NCBI RefSeq assembly: GCF_026790065.1
Contig: NZ_JALAMO010000001.1
Coordinates: 1-64,000 of the forward strand
DNA from: Bacillus sp. N13C7
Lineage (GTDB): Bacteria; Bacillota; Bacilli; Bacillales; Bacillaceae
Direction: 5' to 3'
Length of the DNA stretch: 64,000 nt
Every line of letters begins with the position of its first letter. Position 1 is the first letter of the stretch. Position numbers and translations under genes: made by a program. Positions 26,454-35,798 of the stretch are shown in pieces. The notes beneath the pieces were generated by a model, which did not search any database, was not told where the DNA came from, and saw only the letters and a program-made list of their open reading frames with translations.

Positions 26454-26476
26454 TAAATCGAAAACATTACGATTTA
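26454..26476 (-). promoter_or_regulatory. Zur box upstream of yrpE
   Basis: Minus strand AAATCGTAATGTTTTCGATTT against the B. subtilis Zur consensus AAATCGTAATNATTACGATTT: the left half is perfect and the right half has three mismatches. It lies about 20 bases before the yrpE start, so Zur binding would block transcription or initiation. Confidence 0.8.
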
Positions 26477-26567
26477 TATTATACATATATCCCTTGCAAA
26501 CATCAAAGGGAAAATGCTCCTCATATGACTGAATCGTATCTGGCAGCTGATGGCCAATTTCATTAAA

Positions 26568-26592
26568 AAACTGACTTTGTCAGTCAGTTTCC
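26568..26592 (-). terminator. Terminator of the sigZ relic
   Basis: AACTGACTGA-caaa-GTCAGTT followed by TTTAATG on the minus strand. It overlaps the former stop codon of sigZ. Confidence 0.6.
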
Positions 26593-26850
26593 TTTACAAT
26601 ACGAAAGTCTACGATATTTCCATATCGATCCGCTTCAATATGACAGCAACCTTCAAGCAGCTGTTTTAATTTTCCCCGTCCGCGTTGCACCCTTGATTTT
26701 CGCCCGAGTAAGAAATGCCGAGCTTTTCACTTAACTCTTTTTGTGATAACCCTTGAAATTCAGTCAGTTCGAGCGCCTCTCGATACTTTTCCGGCAACTT
26801 TTTGATAAGTCGAGGGAATAAAACTGCTGCTTCCTCTGCATTGTCATCAA
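26580..26850 (-). pseudogene. sigZ: sigZ remnant (ECF sigma factor C-terminus)
   Basis: Minus-strand text LPEKYREALELTEFQGLSQK then ELSEKLGISYSG is sigma region 4 of SigZ. One missing base then shifts the frame, and the next frame continues KSRVQRGRGKLKQLLEGCCH, then IEADRYGNIVDFRIVKETD. Region 2 is absent. In B. subtilis sigZ lies beside yrpE, so this is the same locus, deleted and frameshifted. The neighbouring yrpE remains intact. Confidence 0.75.
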
Positions 26851-26869
26851 AATGCAGAGGAGTGTCTCT

Positions 26870-28186
26870 TTACAAAATAGTGATAGCCCCTGTAATTATT
26901 GCTAACAACGTAATAACTAAAGATGTAATTACAGCCCACTTAACGGCAAACCTTTGAAAGGATCCTAAGTCAATTTTAAGCATACTTACTAACAGTAGTG
27001 TTGATGCAACTAATGGACTCATCAGATGAACTGGCTGCCCCATTATAGAAGCCCTTGCAATTTCTACTGGTTCTATACCATATGCTGAGGCAGCTTCTGC
27101 AAAGATAGGGACCATTCCAAAGTAATATGCATCATTTGATAAAACAAAAGTAAACGGAATACTAGTGAGTGCTACAATACCTGGGAATAACTGCCCCATT
27201 GATGAGGGGATGATGGATACTAATGACCCTGCTATGGCATCCACCATCTTTGTCCCGGATAATATACCAGCAAATACTCCAGCTGAGAATACCAATAATA
27301 CTACAGTAATCGCATTACCAGAATGCTCGGCGATTCGCTCCTTCTGCATCTTTACATTCGGATAATTTATAGTAAGGGCAAGAACAAAACCAATTAAAAA
27401 TAAAACGGATGGATGCTTAGTTCCAAGCACAATCAACACCATGACACTAATAACAAGGAATAAATTAAGATATATTAATCGTGGTCTTTTCAATTGCTCG
27501 CTATCCAACGTAGCTGCCATATAAGATTGAGAGCTGTCCTTTGTTATATGTCTAGGCTCTAATTTAACGATGCCTATTCGATTCCTTTCTTTCCTGCCCA
27601 TTAGAAAGGCCAGAAATATGACACATGCAATTCCTCCAATCATGGTCGGAAGTAATGGCACGAAGAAATCTGAGGGATCTAAACCTAGCACTGAAATAGC
27701 TCTTGTAGCTGGTCCACCCCATGGAGTCATTCCGCTAATGATACTCAACGACAGCATTGCTAATGTCGCCATAACCATGGGATTCATACCAATTCTTCTA
27801 TACAAAGGTAACATTGCTGAGACAGTTATCATATAGGTAGTTGTACCGTCTCCATCTAAAGCGATGAGCATTGCCAATACGGCAGACCCTATCGCTATTT
27901 TCACAGGGTCTCCCTTTACTATAGATAAGATTTTTTTTATTAGTGGATCAAATAAACCTGCATCGATTAAAATTCCGAAAAAAAGTATTGCAAACAACAG
28001 CAATGCCGCTGAACTTGCAACTGTTTGTATTCCTTCTAAAATCATGTCACCAATATCCTTACCAAAACCTCCAATAAGAGCAAAAACAATAGGAGTGATG
28101 GTTAAGGCAACAATAGGCGAGACTTTCTTTGTCATTATTAATATTGTAAAAACAGTTACCATCAAAAAACCTAAAATAGTAAGCAT
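26870..28186 (-). CDS. yraO: Citrate-type (CitMHS) secondary transporter
   Basis: 438 residues from ATG at 28186 after TGGAGGTG. About 11-12 membrane helices and CitMHS-family features, including ALDGDGTTTYMITVSAMLPL (about 113-132) and MTPWGGPATRAISVLGLDPS (about 156-175). Relatives CitM and CitH import citrate as a metal complex. Substrate here is a tricarboxylate or related acid by inference. LysR (yraN) and PrpF-like (yraM) genes beside it suggest a small unit for using aconitate- or citrate-like acids. Confidence 0.88.
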   Translation of the reverse strand: MLTILGFLMVTVFTILIMTKKVSPIVALTITPIVFALIGGFGKDIGDMILEGIQTVASSAALLLFAILFFGILIDAGLFDPLIKKILSIVKGDPVKIAIGSAVLAMLIALDGDGTTTYMITVSAMLPLYRRIGMNPMVMATLAMLSLSIISGMTPWGGPATRAISVLGLDPSDFFVPLLPTMIGGIACVIFLAFLMGRKERNRIGIVKLEPRHITKDSSQSYMAATLDSEQLKRPRLIYLNLFLVISVMVLIVLGTKHPSVLFLIGFVLALTINYPNVKMQKERIAEHSGNAITVVLLVFSAGVFAGILSGTKMVDAIAGSLVSIIPSSMGQLFPGIVALTSIPFTFVLSNDAYYFGMVPIFAEAASAYGIEPVEIARASIMGQPVHLMSPLVASTLLLVSMLKIDLGSFQRFAVKWAVITSLVITLLAIITGAITIL

Positions 28187-28301
28187 ATTACACCTCCACG
28201 TATGCGCTTTCAAATGATATTTTGATTAACATATCCTATACGGTGTAATAAGTTAAATAAATATTTTTTTACTATGTTGCAAAAAAAATTCTATAATCAT
28301 A

Positions 28302-29171
28302 TTAAATGGTTACCATTTGTTCACCCTTTAAGAAATCAATGAATGCTTTAACGATTTTGATTCCTAATGATTTTTGATCGTACATTAGCCAAGTATCTCT
28401 CATTAATGGCTTACCATTAGCATTATATAGTTCCATTGTGTACAAATGATCAGATGTCCGCAGGCAAATTTCTGGTGCTATGGAGTAACCAAGACCATGC
28501 TTTACCATCTCTTTGCAAGTCTCTTGTCGATCCACTTCCATTGCAATGATGGGTGCTTGTTTTAGATTAGTATGCATCCATTCATCTATTATCATTTTTA
28601 AAGAAGCATCCGTTTTATATTTGATAAAAGGGAAAAAAGGAAGTTGATCTATCGTTATTGTTTTTTTTGAGATGATATGTAATTTTTCCCGTGTAAGCCG
28701 TTCCTTCTCCCCTTTCCAGCGATGGCTTCCCCTCAGTATACCGACTTGTACAATACCAGCATCTAATAATTTCATGACATCTGAACTCCAGCCTGTTTGT
28801 ACACTATATTGGACATTAGGATACATAATGGAAAATTCCCTTAATAACTTAGGGAGCTTATATTGAGCGAAATTGCTTGAAACCCCCAGTCTTAGATGTC
28901 CTTGCACCTCTTTGCTTAGATTAGAGATATTATCTTTGGTATCTTGGAGTTCCTGTAACATTCTTCTTGCATAAGAAACTAAGTGTTCTCCTTCCGCAGT
29001 AAAGGTAATTCCTTTATGCCTTTTGGTGAATAATTCAATTCCGAAATTCTCCTCAATCTTATTCAATCGATAAGTGATGGAAGGCTGTGACGTAAATAAT
29101 CGCTCTGCTGTTTTTGTTACACTTTGTTCTTCGTAAAGAATTTTCAATAAAATCCAATCTTTTTCATCCAT
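28302..29171 (-). CDS. yraN: LysR-family regulator
   Basis: 289 residues from ATG at 29171, with AAAGGAAG upstream (an alternative ATG lies two codons earlier, at 29177). Winged helix-turn-helix QSVTKTAERLFTSQPSITYR near 15-34 and a LysR effector domain (about 90-285). It is transcribed towards yraO and divergent from yraM, so it probably controls one or both. Ligand not determined; a tricarboxylate fits the neighbours. Confidence 0.88.
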   Translation of the reverse strand: MDEKDWILLKILYEEQSVTKTAERLFTSQPSITYRLNKIEENFGIELFTKRHKGITFTAEGEHLVSYARRMLQELQDTKDNISNLSKEVQGHLRLGVSSNFAQYKLPKLLREFSIMYPNVQYSVQTGWSSDVMKLLDAGIVQVGILRGSHRWKGEKERLTREKLHIISKKTITIDQLPFFPFIKYKTDASLKMIIDEWMHTNLKQAPIIAMEVDRQETCKEMVKHGLGYSIAPEICLRTSDHLYTMELYNANGKPLMRDTWLMYDQKSLGIKIVKAFIDFLKGEQMVTI

Positions 29172-29298
29172 TTTCATCTTCCTTTCTAGTCATTCTTTCA
29201 CAATTATAAAAGTTCTTTTATTGAATATTAAGAAAATTTATATTTTATTTTCATCTTTTTACCTTCTACACTAAAAAACATAAAATACTACCTTTAGG

Positions 29299-30417
29299 AT
29301 GAGGATGATGAAGATGGTTAAGACGAACGTAACAATCATGAGAGGCGGAACAAGCAAAGGCGTTTTTTTCCATGAATCAGCTATGCCTAACAATAAAAAC
29401 GAATGGGAGCCCTTTTTGCTTGATGTCATGGGAAGTCCTGATAAAAGACAAATAGATGGTTTGGGTGGCGGTCATTCCCTTACTAGTAAAGTGGCAATAA
29501 TAAAGAAAGCATATACATCGGATATTGATGTTCACTACACGTTTGGTCAAGTCAGTATTTCGGAAAAAAAAGTGGACTTTAAGGGGAACTGCGGAAATAT
29601 CTCTGCTGCTGTTGGCCCATTTGCTATCGAAGAAGGACTTGTAAAAGCGACAGAACCAATGACTACGGTAAGGATACTGAATACCAATACGAATAAAATG
29701 ATCATTGCGGAAGTGGAAGTGGAAGACGGTCAGGTCAAATATGATGGAGATGTTACTATATCTGGAGTACCTGGATCTGGATCTCCAATCTATTTAAACT
29801 TTCATGATGCTGCTGGTTCAGTGACCGGTCATTTATTGCCTACTGGAAATAGTTCGGAGTTTTTAGATACAAGTCAAGGTCAAATAGAGGTGTCTATTAT
29901 CGACTATGCAAATCCATTAGTTTTTGTGGAAGCGAGCAGTATCGGCCTGACTGGAACAGAACTTGCAGAAGAATTTACTGAGCTACAGTTGGCTCAATTT
30001 GAAGAATTAAGATCCATTGCTGCAGAGAAATGCGGCTTTGCCAATCGATTTTCTGCTACAAAATTATCACCAGCTGTCCCCAAACTAGCTATAGTATCAA
30101 AACCAGAGAAATATAAGGATAGTACAGGTGCTTGGCATTCAAACGTTGAGATGGACTTACACATTAGGATGATGTCCATGCAAAAGCCTCATCAAGCACT
30201 AGCTGTCACTGGGGCGATATGTACAACGACAGCACTTTCAGTGGAAGGTACAATCCCTGCAAGAATAGCAAAAATCCATTCTACAAAGGTTCGACTGGCT
30301 CATTCTTCTGGTATCATAGAAACAATGTTGGAGCCCTCTGGTATAAAAATCGTCCGTACTGCACGTCGTATTATGGACGGAGCAGTTTATACACATGGTG
30401 ACTATCAAATGATGTAA
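29299..30417 (+). CDS. yraM: PrpF-like (2-methylaconitate isomerase family) protein
   Basis: 372 residues; several clustered ATGs, the best-spaced being 29314 (MVKTNVTIMRGGTSKGVFFH). It has the PrpF/AcnD-accessory fold, with two diaminopimelate-epimerase-like lobes. The motif MRGGTSKGVFF (about 14-24) and GNCGNISAAVGPFA (about 96-109) contain the usual active-site Lys and Cys/Asn region. Relatives isomerise cis/trans methylaconitate or 4-oxalomesaconate. With yraO it may process an imported unsaturated tricarboxylate. Confidence 0.85.
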   Translation: MRMMKMVKTNVTIMRGGTSKGVFFHESAMPNNKNEWEPFLLDVMGSPDKRQIDGLGGGHSLTSKVAIIKKAYTSDIDVHYTFGQVSISEKKVDFKGNCGNISAAVGPFAIEEGLVKATEPMTTVRILNTNTNKMIIAEVEVEDGQVKYDGDVTISGVPGSGSPIYLNFHDAAGSVTGHLLPTGNSSEFLDTSQGQIEVSIIDYANPLVFVEASSIGLTGTELAEEFTELQLAQFEELRSIAAEKCGFANRFSATKLSPAVPKLAIVSKPEKYKDSTGAWHSNVEMDLHIRMMSMQKPHQALAVTGAICTTTALSVEGTIPARIAKIHSTKVRLAHSSGIIETMLEPSGIKIVRTARRIMDGAVYTHGDYQMM

Positions 30418-30622
30418 AGGAGGGCTCTGTAATAAGCTCCCCTTTACATATTGCAGCTTCTTTCCTAAACTGTCTGCTTAAAAAATTTTAAGGATTTGGA
30501 CCCAGCAGTCTACCCAAAAACCGAACCGGACACTAAACCTGATTCATCTTGATAATTACCCCAGAGAGGATAACAAAACCTAATCGTTATAGAGAAAATT
30601 GAATACTTTTTTACTGCAAACA

Positions 30623-30651
30623 AAAAGATACCAACATCTTTGGTATCTTTT
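30623..30651. terminator. Bidirectional terminator between yraM and csn
   Basis: AAAAGATACC-aacatcttt-GGTATCTTTT, flanked by T/A runs on both strands. Confidence 0.75.
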
Positions 30652-30686
30652 AGATTTAGTTCATCTGTAGCGGTTTCTTTTCACTC

Positions 30687-31503
30687 TCTGCTTAATTGAT
30701 TACAAAATTACCGTATTCCTTTGAACGACGTGAATCGGTCCGTTTAGATTGTAGCTGTTCTCCTTAGCGATAGAGCGAAGCACGTCCACACGGGCAACCG
30801 ACTCTCTCCACTCATCACGGGTGTCAGGGTCTGCTGGATTCATCAGGTCGTCATAGCGCACATCCAGGAATTTATGTAACCATTTCTTCTCATCAATTCC
30901 GTCTTTAGGTGAGCCCCCCGCTTTTTTGTTCGTGCGTTTGATCAAGGCATAAAAAGAGTCTGGGTCATCACCATCGCCATGCTGGATGACTGTATCGTAC
31001 ATCACAGCTCTTGCCAATGCCGTTTACAGCCCGGCATTGTCTTATCGTTTCATGGCAGGCTGATAATACAAGCGGTCATTAACCTTGTCTTGGGCAGCAC
31101 GGAAATCTTTATCATTTCCAAGCGAACGCCAAGCAGAAGCAAAGCCCTTGAGATTGCTGATGTCATCACTTTCTTCCTTGGCCAGACGGCGCAATTCAGG
31201 CAGGTACTTTTTCAGTTTGTTATTCGGTACCGCCTTTGTGTATACTTCCACTACTTCCAATGCATCCCCGGCAGCCGTTGTAAAGCCTGCCCGTCCGCAT
31301 GTATAGCCTCTTCCATCATCCAATGGCTCCACATATCCGTATTGGATCTCCGTTGTGCCGTTTTTAAAAATACTGGTCAGCTGTTCCGCCCGGCGCTTTT
31401 GATCCTTATTCAGTCCCGCCGCAAAAACTGTTTCACTCATCATCAGGCTAACAAGCATGGTGAAAACAAGTGATAAAATCGCTGCTTTCTTCCAGAAATC
31501 CAT
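30687..31503 (-). pseudogene. csn: Chitosanase gene broken by two stop codons and a 3' frameshift
   Basis: Signal peptide (about 1-29), then the GH46 chitosanase domain with catalytic Glu in TTEIQYGYVE and Asp in LDDGRGYTCGRAGF, both intact. The frame stops at TAA 31044-31042, where B. subtilis has Ser, and again at TAA 31026-31024, where it has Lys. The same frame then continues DTVIQHGDGDDPDSFYALIK to the C-terminus. Near the end a lost C shifts HVRS into HVVQRNTVIL. A 153-residue product, just over half the enzyme, is expected and should be inactive. Csn normally hydrolyses chitosan outside the cell. Confidence 0.85.
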
Positions 31504-31579
31504 TTTTTTCTTCTCTCCTTGATCTACTTATTTAACTTTCAGGCGTTCTGGAGAATCCAAGTATATCGACATAAAAAAC

Positions 31580-31606
31580 CATACCGCTCATACTTGGTAT
31601 GGTTTC
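31580..31606 (-). terminator. Terminator-like hairpin of yraJ
   Basis: ACCATACC ... GGTATGGT (31579-31604) lies between yraJ and csn, with TTTTTTATG on the minus-strand side. Confidence 0.6.
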
Positions 31607-31663
31607 TTCAGGCAGGCCGTCTAAGAGAGGGCTGGTTATATCAATTTGACTTTTGATCCGAAG

Positions 31664-32026
31664 CTAATTGCATTTGTAACCGACCGGGCCGTCTGAGCCT
31701 GTGTAGACATATGTGTCAGAAACATATCCAATATTCACGACACCCCGGGAATCTTTCCACTGGATCTGATCCCAAATATTACTCGTTCCATACTTCCCGG
31801 TAACAGTCGTTCCATAAGCGTAACAGTAGTAAGGTACACGCGAGCCGCTAGGGATGGAAAGCATAATAGGATAGTTTGTACCTGGACCGCTGCGCATATT
31901 AACAGGCGCACCGCTGCTTGTTGAGATAGTAAAGTACTGAACGGCAAGCGCTTGACTGGAAAAAATGAATAATGATGCAATCATAACGGTTAACATACTG
32001 AGCTTTTTCAGTTTAGTCAATGTCAT
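31664..32026 (-). CDS. yraJ: Secreted SH3-type (SH3b) protein
   Basis: 120 residues: signal peptide (about 1-28, ending ALA), then one bacterial SH3 domain with VNMRSGPGTNYPIMLSIPSG (about 42-61). It is a close paralogue of yraI just upstream. SH3b domains bind cell-wall peptides; no catalytic domain is attached. ATG at 32026 is tight against GAGGG, and the TTG six bases on is better spaced. Confidence 0.8.
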   Translation of the reverse strand: MTLTKLKKLSMLTVMIASLFIFSSQALAVQYFTISTSSGAPVNMRSGPGTNYPIMLSIPSGSRVPYYCYAYGTTVTGKYGTSNIWDQIQWKDSRGVVNIGYVSDTYVYTGSDGPVGYKCN

Positions 32027-32071
32027 CCCTCTTTCTTCAATTTCTTCATTTTAGGAATCAATAGAACAATG

Positions 32072-32431
32072 CTACCAGCTGCATTTAGGAACAACCGGAC
32101 CGTCTGAGCCTGTATACATATATGTATCAGAGACAAATCCAGGAACGATCTCCCCGCTGGCAAGCGTCCGCTCTGTGTAATTCCAAATATTACTCGTTCC
32201 ATACTTTCCAGTTACAGTTGTACCGGTTTTGTAGCAATAGATCGGGATGCGGGTTCCGCTCGGAATGGTCGTTACAATTCCCCAACTTGTACCTGGGCCG
32301 CTGCGCATATTGACAGGCGCACCGCTGCTTGTTGAAACCGTATAATACTGAGCTGCAAGTGCATGGCTAGAAAAAATGAACAAAGATGCAATCATCACCG
32401 TTAGCATACTTAGCCTCTTTAGCTTATTCAC
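32072..32431 (-). CDS. yraI: Secreted SH3-type (SH3b) protein
   Basis: 119 residues from GTG at 32431, eight bases after GGGGAGGG; the longer ATG frame from 32506 lacks a ribosome site. Signal peptide (about 1-25) and a single SH3b domain with VNMRSGPGTSWGIVTTIPSG. It shares signal, fold and tail (TGSDGPV) with yraJ and probably arose by tandem duplication. Likely secreted or wall-associated. Role unknown. Confidence 0.82.
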   Translation of the reverse strand: MNKLKRLSMLTVMIASLFIFSSHALAAQYYTVSTSSGAPVNMRSGPGTSWGIVTTIPSGTRIPIYCYKTGTTVTGKYGTSNIWNYTERTLASGEIVPGFVSDTYMYTGSDGPVVPKCSW

Positions 32432-32813
32432 CTTATACCCTCCCCTTATAAATGCCGTACGTTTGACTTTCTTACATCCAGTTAAGGATTTACTTTCCGA
32501 TACCATGCCCCCTCCCCTCCCATATATTTATCAATGTACCATAAACCAGATCTTTCAAAAGTGGAATTGTTCCTATGTTTTCGACAATTAAGGATACAAA
32601 ATAAATGGTAGTCAGGCTTATATTGATGGTATGTTACATTTGGCTCTTAATCATTTGTTTAGTCATCAAAAACGGACACCATACAAATCAGCGTAAATGC
32701 TGCAAGTTCAGTGTCCGAAACCTATTATGACTTTGCTTTCTTTTATCAGGGCGTATAAAAAAATGATAAGGTACGTTATCAAACGTTATTCTATGATTTT
32801 GCGAGTCGAAAAA
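32432..32813. other. Intergenic stretch between yraI and yraH
   Basis: No gene. A long stem, GGACACTGAACTTG ... GTATGGTGTCC with TTTTTG on the minus strand (about 32670-32716), looks like a terminator for yraH or an unseen RNA. Confidence 0.45.
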
Positions 32814-33200
32814 TCATAACATTTTATATATTTCAATCAGGTTATGATCTGGATCTCTGAAGTGAGCAACTCGGGCACTCCATTCCTTGCGATCATGCGG
32901 TTTATTCACACATTTAACTCCTTTTTTGTGTAAATCGTCATACGTTTTATCAACATCTTCTACCTTAAACTGAAGCAAAAATTTTGATTGAGCTTCTCCT
33001 TCCAACGATTTTTTTCCCTCTCCAACGATTTCTGCCATCGTTTCTCGAGATAAAAGCTCTATTTTCGTTTCCCCATTATCAAAGAGTGCATATTCCATTT
33101 CATTCTCTAACCAACTTATTGGAAGTCCTAATGAATCTTTGTAAAACTCGACGCTTTTCTTAAAATCATTCACCAACAGTCTAATTTGTAACAGCTTCAT
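32814..33200 (-). CDS. yraH: VOC-superfamily (glyoxalase-like) protein
   Basis: 128 residues. One glyoxalase/bleomycin-resistance unit: LLVNDFKKSVEFYKDSLGLP (about 8-27) and HFRDPDHNLIEIYK (about 113-126), with metal-site candidates Glu near 52 and Glu-123. Substrate unknown. ATG after AGGAGGC. Alone on its strand. Confidence 0.85.
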   Translation of the reverse strand: MKLLQIRLLVNDFKKSVEFYKDSLGLPISWLENEMEYALFDNGETKIELLSRETMAEIVGEGKKSLEGEAQSKFLLQFKVEDVDKTYDDLHKKGVKCVNKPHDRKEWSARVAHFRDPDHNLIEIYKML

Positions 33201-33462
33201 ATCGAGTGCCTCCTATAAAACCATACTTTTACTGGTCATCCAATTTAATGATACCAAAGAAACCTGACAGCACTATGTCAAGTTTCCATAAATAAATTTC
33301 CATACTTCACCCTTATTTCAGATTTAAGTGCAGTTTAGTCCAAGTCATAAGAACGAGCATAAACAGCGATTCTTAAAACAAAAAATGATACCGAGTGTAT
33401 TTTCTGTATGCTTCAACTTCATTTCGGGAAATGTAACGTTGATAAAAGGAGGTTACATCAAT

Positions 33463-33708
33463 ATGGATCATCAAACATTAGCGGCTCACGAGGCTGTTGA
33501 CTTACATGAAATCGTGAACTTTAAAACACTTTGTATAGCGAAATCAAAGTTAATGCAAGGACTTGTGTTTGACCAAGACCTTAAGGACTTAATGCAAAAA
33601 GATGTGCAGCAGTCCATTCAAGACCTTACTGAATTACAAGCGGTTTATGAGCGTGCGCCGTTTCAGGCCCCTGTCCCTCAAAGCCGCCCAACGCCAATCA
33701 TCAATTGA
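33463..33708 (+). CDS. yraG: CotF-related spore coat protein, short
   Basis: 81 residues from ATG at 33463 after AAAGGAGG; the frame to 33328 has no ribosome site upstream. Helical, with HEIVNFKTLCIAKSKLMQGL (about 15-34) as in YraD/YraE/YraF-type coat proteins. First gene of yraG-yraF-adhB-yraE-yraD. Expected in the spore coat, made late in sporulation. Confidence 0.82.
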   Translation: MDHQTLAAHEAVDLHEIVNFKTLCIAKSKLMQGLVFDQDLKDLMQKDVQQSIQDLTELQAVYERAPFQAPVPQSRPTPIIN

Positions 33709-33725
33709 AAGGAAGGTAAGCCCCT

Positions 33726-34094
33726 TTGAATAATGATCATTTAGACCCCATTAATTCGCTGAATGTGCCTGAACTAGCAGACACTACATTCGCGATGGAT
33801 TTTCTTATACGAGCTAAGGAAGGCGTAAGGAATACTGCTGTAGCTTTGACAGAAACCGCTTCACCAGATGTAAGAGCACTGCTGCGGAAACAGCTGATGC
33901 AAGGAATTGCGTTGCACCAAGAGATTACGGAACTGATGATCAGCAAAAAGTGGTTCCATCCCTATGAACTTAGCGAACAGTATAAGCTGGATCAGCTTTC
34001 TGCAAAAAACACGGTCATGGTCGGCAACATGAACCTCTTTCCTGATGAAACCAATCGAAAAGGGATGTTTGACCGGACACCTGATGAACACTAA
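33726..34094 (+). CDS. yraF: CotF-like spore coat protein
   Basis: 122 residues from TTG at 33726 after GAAAGGAAGG. CotF domain with [20 protein letters not shown] (about 21-40) and [20 protein letters not shown] (about 55-74), predicted four-helix ferritin-like bundle. It lies 17 bases after yraG and 18 before adhB. Spore coat component. Confidence 0.85.
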   Translation: MNNDHLDPINSLNVPELADTTFAMDFLIRAKEGVRNTAVALTETASPDVRALLRKQLMQGIALHQEITELMISKKWFHPYELSEQYKLDQLSAKNTVMVGNMNLFPDETNRKGMFDRTPDEH

Positions 34095-34112
34095 CACTGG
34101 AGGTTTTACAGC

Positions 34113-35249
34113 ATGAAGGCAGTAACGTATCAAGGCATTAAAAATGTTGTTGTCAAAGATGTGCCAGATCCAAAGATTGAAAAGTCCGATGACATGATTA
34201 TAAAAGTCACCAGTACAGCCATTTGCGGATCAGATTTACATCTAATCCATGGATTGATTCCTAATCTTCATGAAGACTATGTCATCGGCCATGAACCGAT
34301 GGGAATCGTTGAAGAAGTTGGGCCGGGAGTTACAAAAGTAAAAAAAGGTGACCGCGTCATTATTCCTTTTACGATTGCCTGCGGTGAATGCTTTTTTTGT
34401 AAAAACCAACTGGAAAGCCAATGTGATCAATCTAATGATAATGGAGAAATGGGCGCCTATTTCGGCTATTCAGGGCATACCGGCGGTTATCCAGGCGGAC
34501 AAGCAGAATATTTGAGAGTGCCATTTGCAAATTTTACCCATTTTAAAATTCCTGAAACCTGTGAGGAACCCGATGAGAAATTAAGCGTGATTGCCGATGC
34601 CATGACCACCGGCTTTTGGAGTGTTGACAATGCCGGGGTAAAAGACGGAGATACAGTTATTGTTCTCGGCTGCGGACCAGTCGGCCTGTTTGCTCAAAAG
34701 TTTTGTTGGCTAAAAGGCGCAAAACGCGTCATAGCAGTTGACTATGTAAACTATCGCTTACTGCATGCCAAACGAACAAACAAAGTAGAAATCGTTAATT
34801 TTGAAGACCATGAGAATACAGGAAGTTACTTGAAGGAAATCACCAAAGGCGGAGCGGATGTAGTCATTGACGCTGTTGGAATGGATGGGAAGATGAGCGA
34901 CCTCGAGTTCCTTGCCAGCGGATTAAAGCTTCATGGCGGATCGATGAGTGCATTGGTCATTGCCTCCCAGGCTGTTCGCAAGGGAGGAACCATACAAATT
35001 ACAGGTGTGTATGGCGGCCGATATAACGGTTTCCCATTAGGTGATATCATGCAGCGAAACATCAACATACGCTCTGGACAAGCTCCGGTGATCCACTATA
35101 TGCCATACATGTTTGAGTTAGTGTCAACCGGTAAAATTGATCCGGGAGATGTGGTAAGCCATGTCCTGCCGCTCAGCGAGGCCAAGCATGGCTATGATAT
35201 TTTTGATGCCAAAATGGATGATTGTATCAAAGTTGTGTTAAAACCTTAA
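34113..35249 (+). CDS. adhB: Zinc-type alcohol/formaldehyde dehydrogenase
   Basis: 378 residues, medium-chain dehydrogenase. Catalytic-zinc residues in CGSDLH (about 39-44) and GHEPMG (about 62-67), structural-zinc cysteines in CGECFFCKNQLESQC (about 93-107), and NAD motif GCGPVG (about 187-192). It is like glutathione-independent formaldehyde dehydrogenases. Sandwiched between coat-protein genes, it may be made during sporulation and packaged in or under the coat. Confidence 0.92.
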   Translation: MKAVTYQGIKNVVVKDVPDPKIEKSDDMIIKVTSTAICGSDLHLIHGLIPNLHEDYVIGHEPMGIVEEVGPGVTKVKKGDRVIIPFTIACGECFFCKNQLESQCDQSNDNGEMGAYFGYSGHTGGYPGGQAEYLRVPFANFTHFKIPETCEEPDEKLSVIADAMTTGFWSVDNAGVKDGDTVIVLGCGPVGLFAQKFCWLKGAKRVIAVDYVNYRLLHAKRTNKVEIVNFEDHENTGSYLKEITKGGADVVIDAVGMDGKMSDLEFLASGLKLHGGSMSALVIASQAVRKGGTIQITGVYGGRYNGFPLGDIMQRNINIRSGQAPVIHYMPYMFELVSTGKIDPGDVVSHVLPLSEAKHGYDIFDAKMDDCIKVVLKP

Positions 35250-35267
35250 AAAAACGGAGGTGCTGAA

Positions 35268-35465
35268 ATGGAATATGCCTTACATGAAGTGCTTGAGGTC
35301 CAAGAAATGACTGCATTTAAGACACTTTGTTTAACGAAATCCAAAACAATGAAAGCGCTGGTATCTGACCCGAAGCTTAAAGCAATCATGCAGCAAGACG
35401 TTGACATCACCACACGACAGCTGCAGGAATTTGCCTCTATTTTATCGAATGCAAAGCATGAATGA
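35268..35465 (+). CDS. yraE: CotF-related spore coat protein, short
   Basis: 65 residues, paralogue of yraG (TAFKTLCLTKSKTMKALVSD near 16-35). ATG after CGGAGG. Continues the adhB operon. Confidence 0.85.
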   Translation: MEYALHEVLEVQEMTAFKTLCLTKSKTMKALVSDPKLKAIMQQDVDITTRQLQEFASILSNAKHE

Positions 35466-35480
35466 GGAGTTGATTGAATA

Positions 35481-35780
35481 ATGAATCCTATCGTTGAATA
35501 TCTGACCGGCATGAATGTTCTGACAGACCAAATCATCGCTATGGACTTATTGATTGCAGCAAAAAACGGAGTCAGAAATTATGCCATGGCCGCAACGGAA
35601 GCGGGAACGCCTGAAGTGAAAGAGATCCTTATCCGTCATTTAGAGGAAGCCCTTGATATGCATGAACAAATCTCAAGCTACATGATGGAAAAAGGCTGGT
35701 ACCATCCTTGGAATACAGACGAACAAGTCAAGCTGAATTTACAAAATATTGATACGGCGATCCAATTGCCAACCCTTTAA
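35481..35780 (+). CDS. yraD: CotF-like spore coat protein
   Basis: 99 residues, paralogue of yraF: IIAMDLLIAAKNGVRNYAMA (about 17-36) and a helical CotF C-terminal part with HPWNTDEQ near 74-81. The pairing short/long (yraG-yraF and yraE-yraD) on both sides of adhB shows a duplicated two-gene coat unit. ATG after GAGGAG. Confidence 0.86.
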   Translation: MNPIVEYLTGMNVLTDQIIAMDLLIAAKNGVRNYAMAATEAGTPEVKEILIRHLEEALDMHEQISSYMMEKGWYHPWNTDEQVKLNLQNIDTAIQLPTL

Positions 35781-35798
35781 TAGACAATGATTGATTTG

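Noticed and set aside
30700-31503. csn as two separate genes
   Set aside because: Both halves are in one frame with only two stop codons between, and the joined text is continuous GH46 chitosanase.
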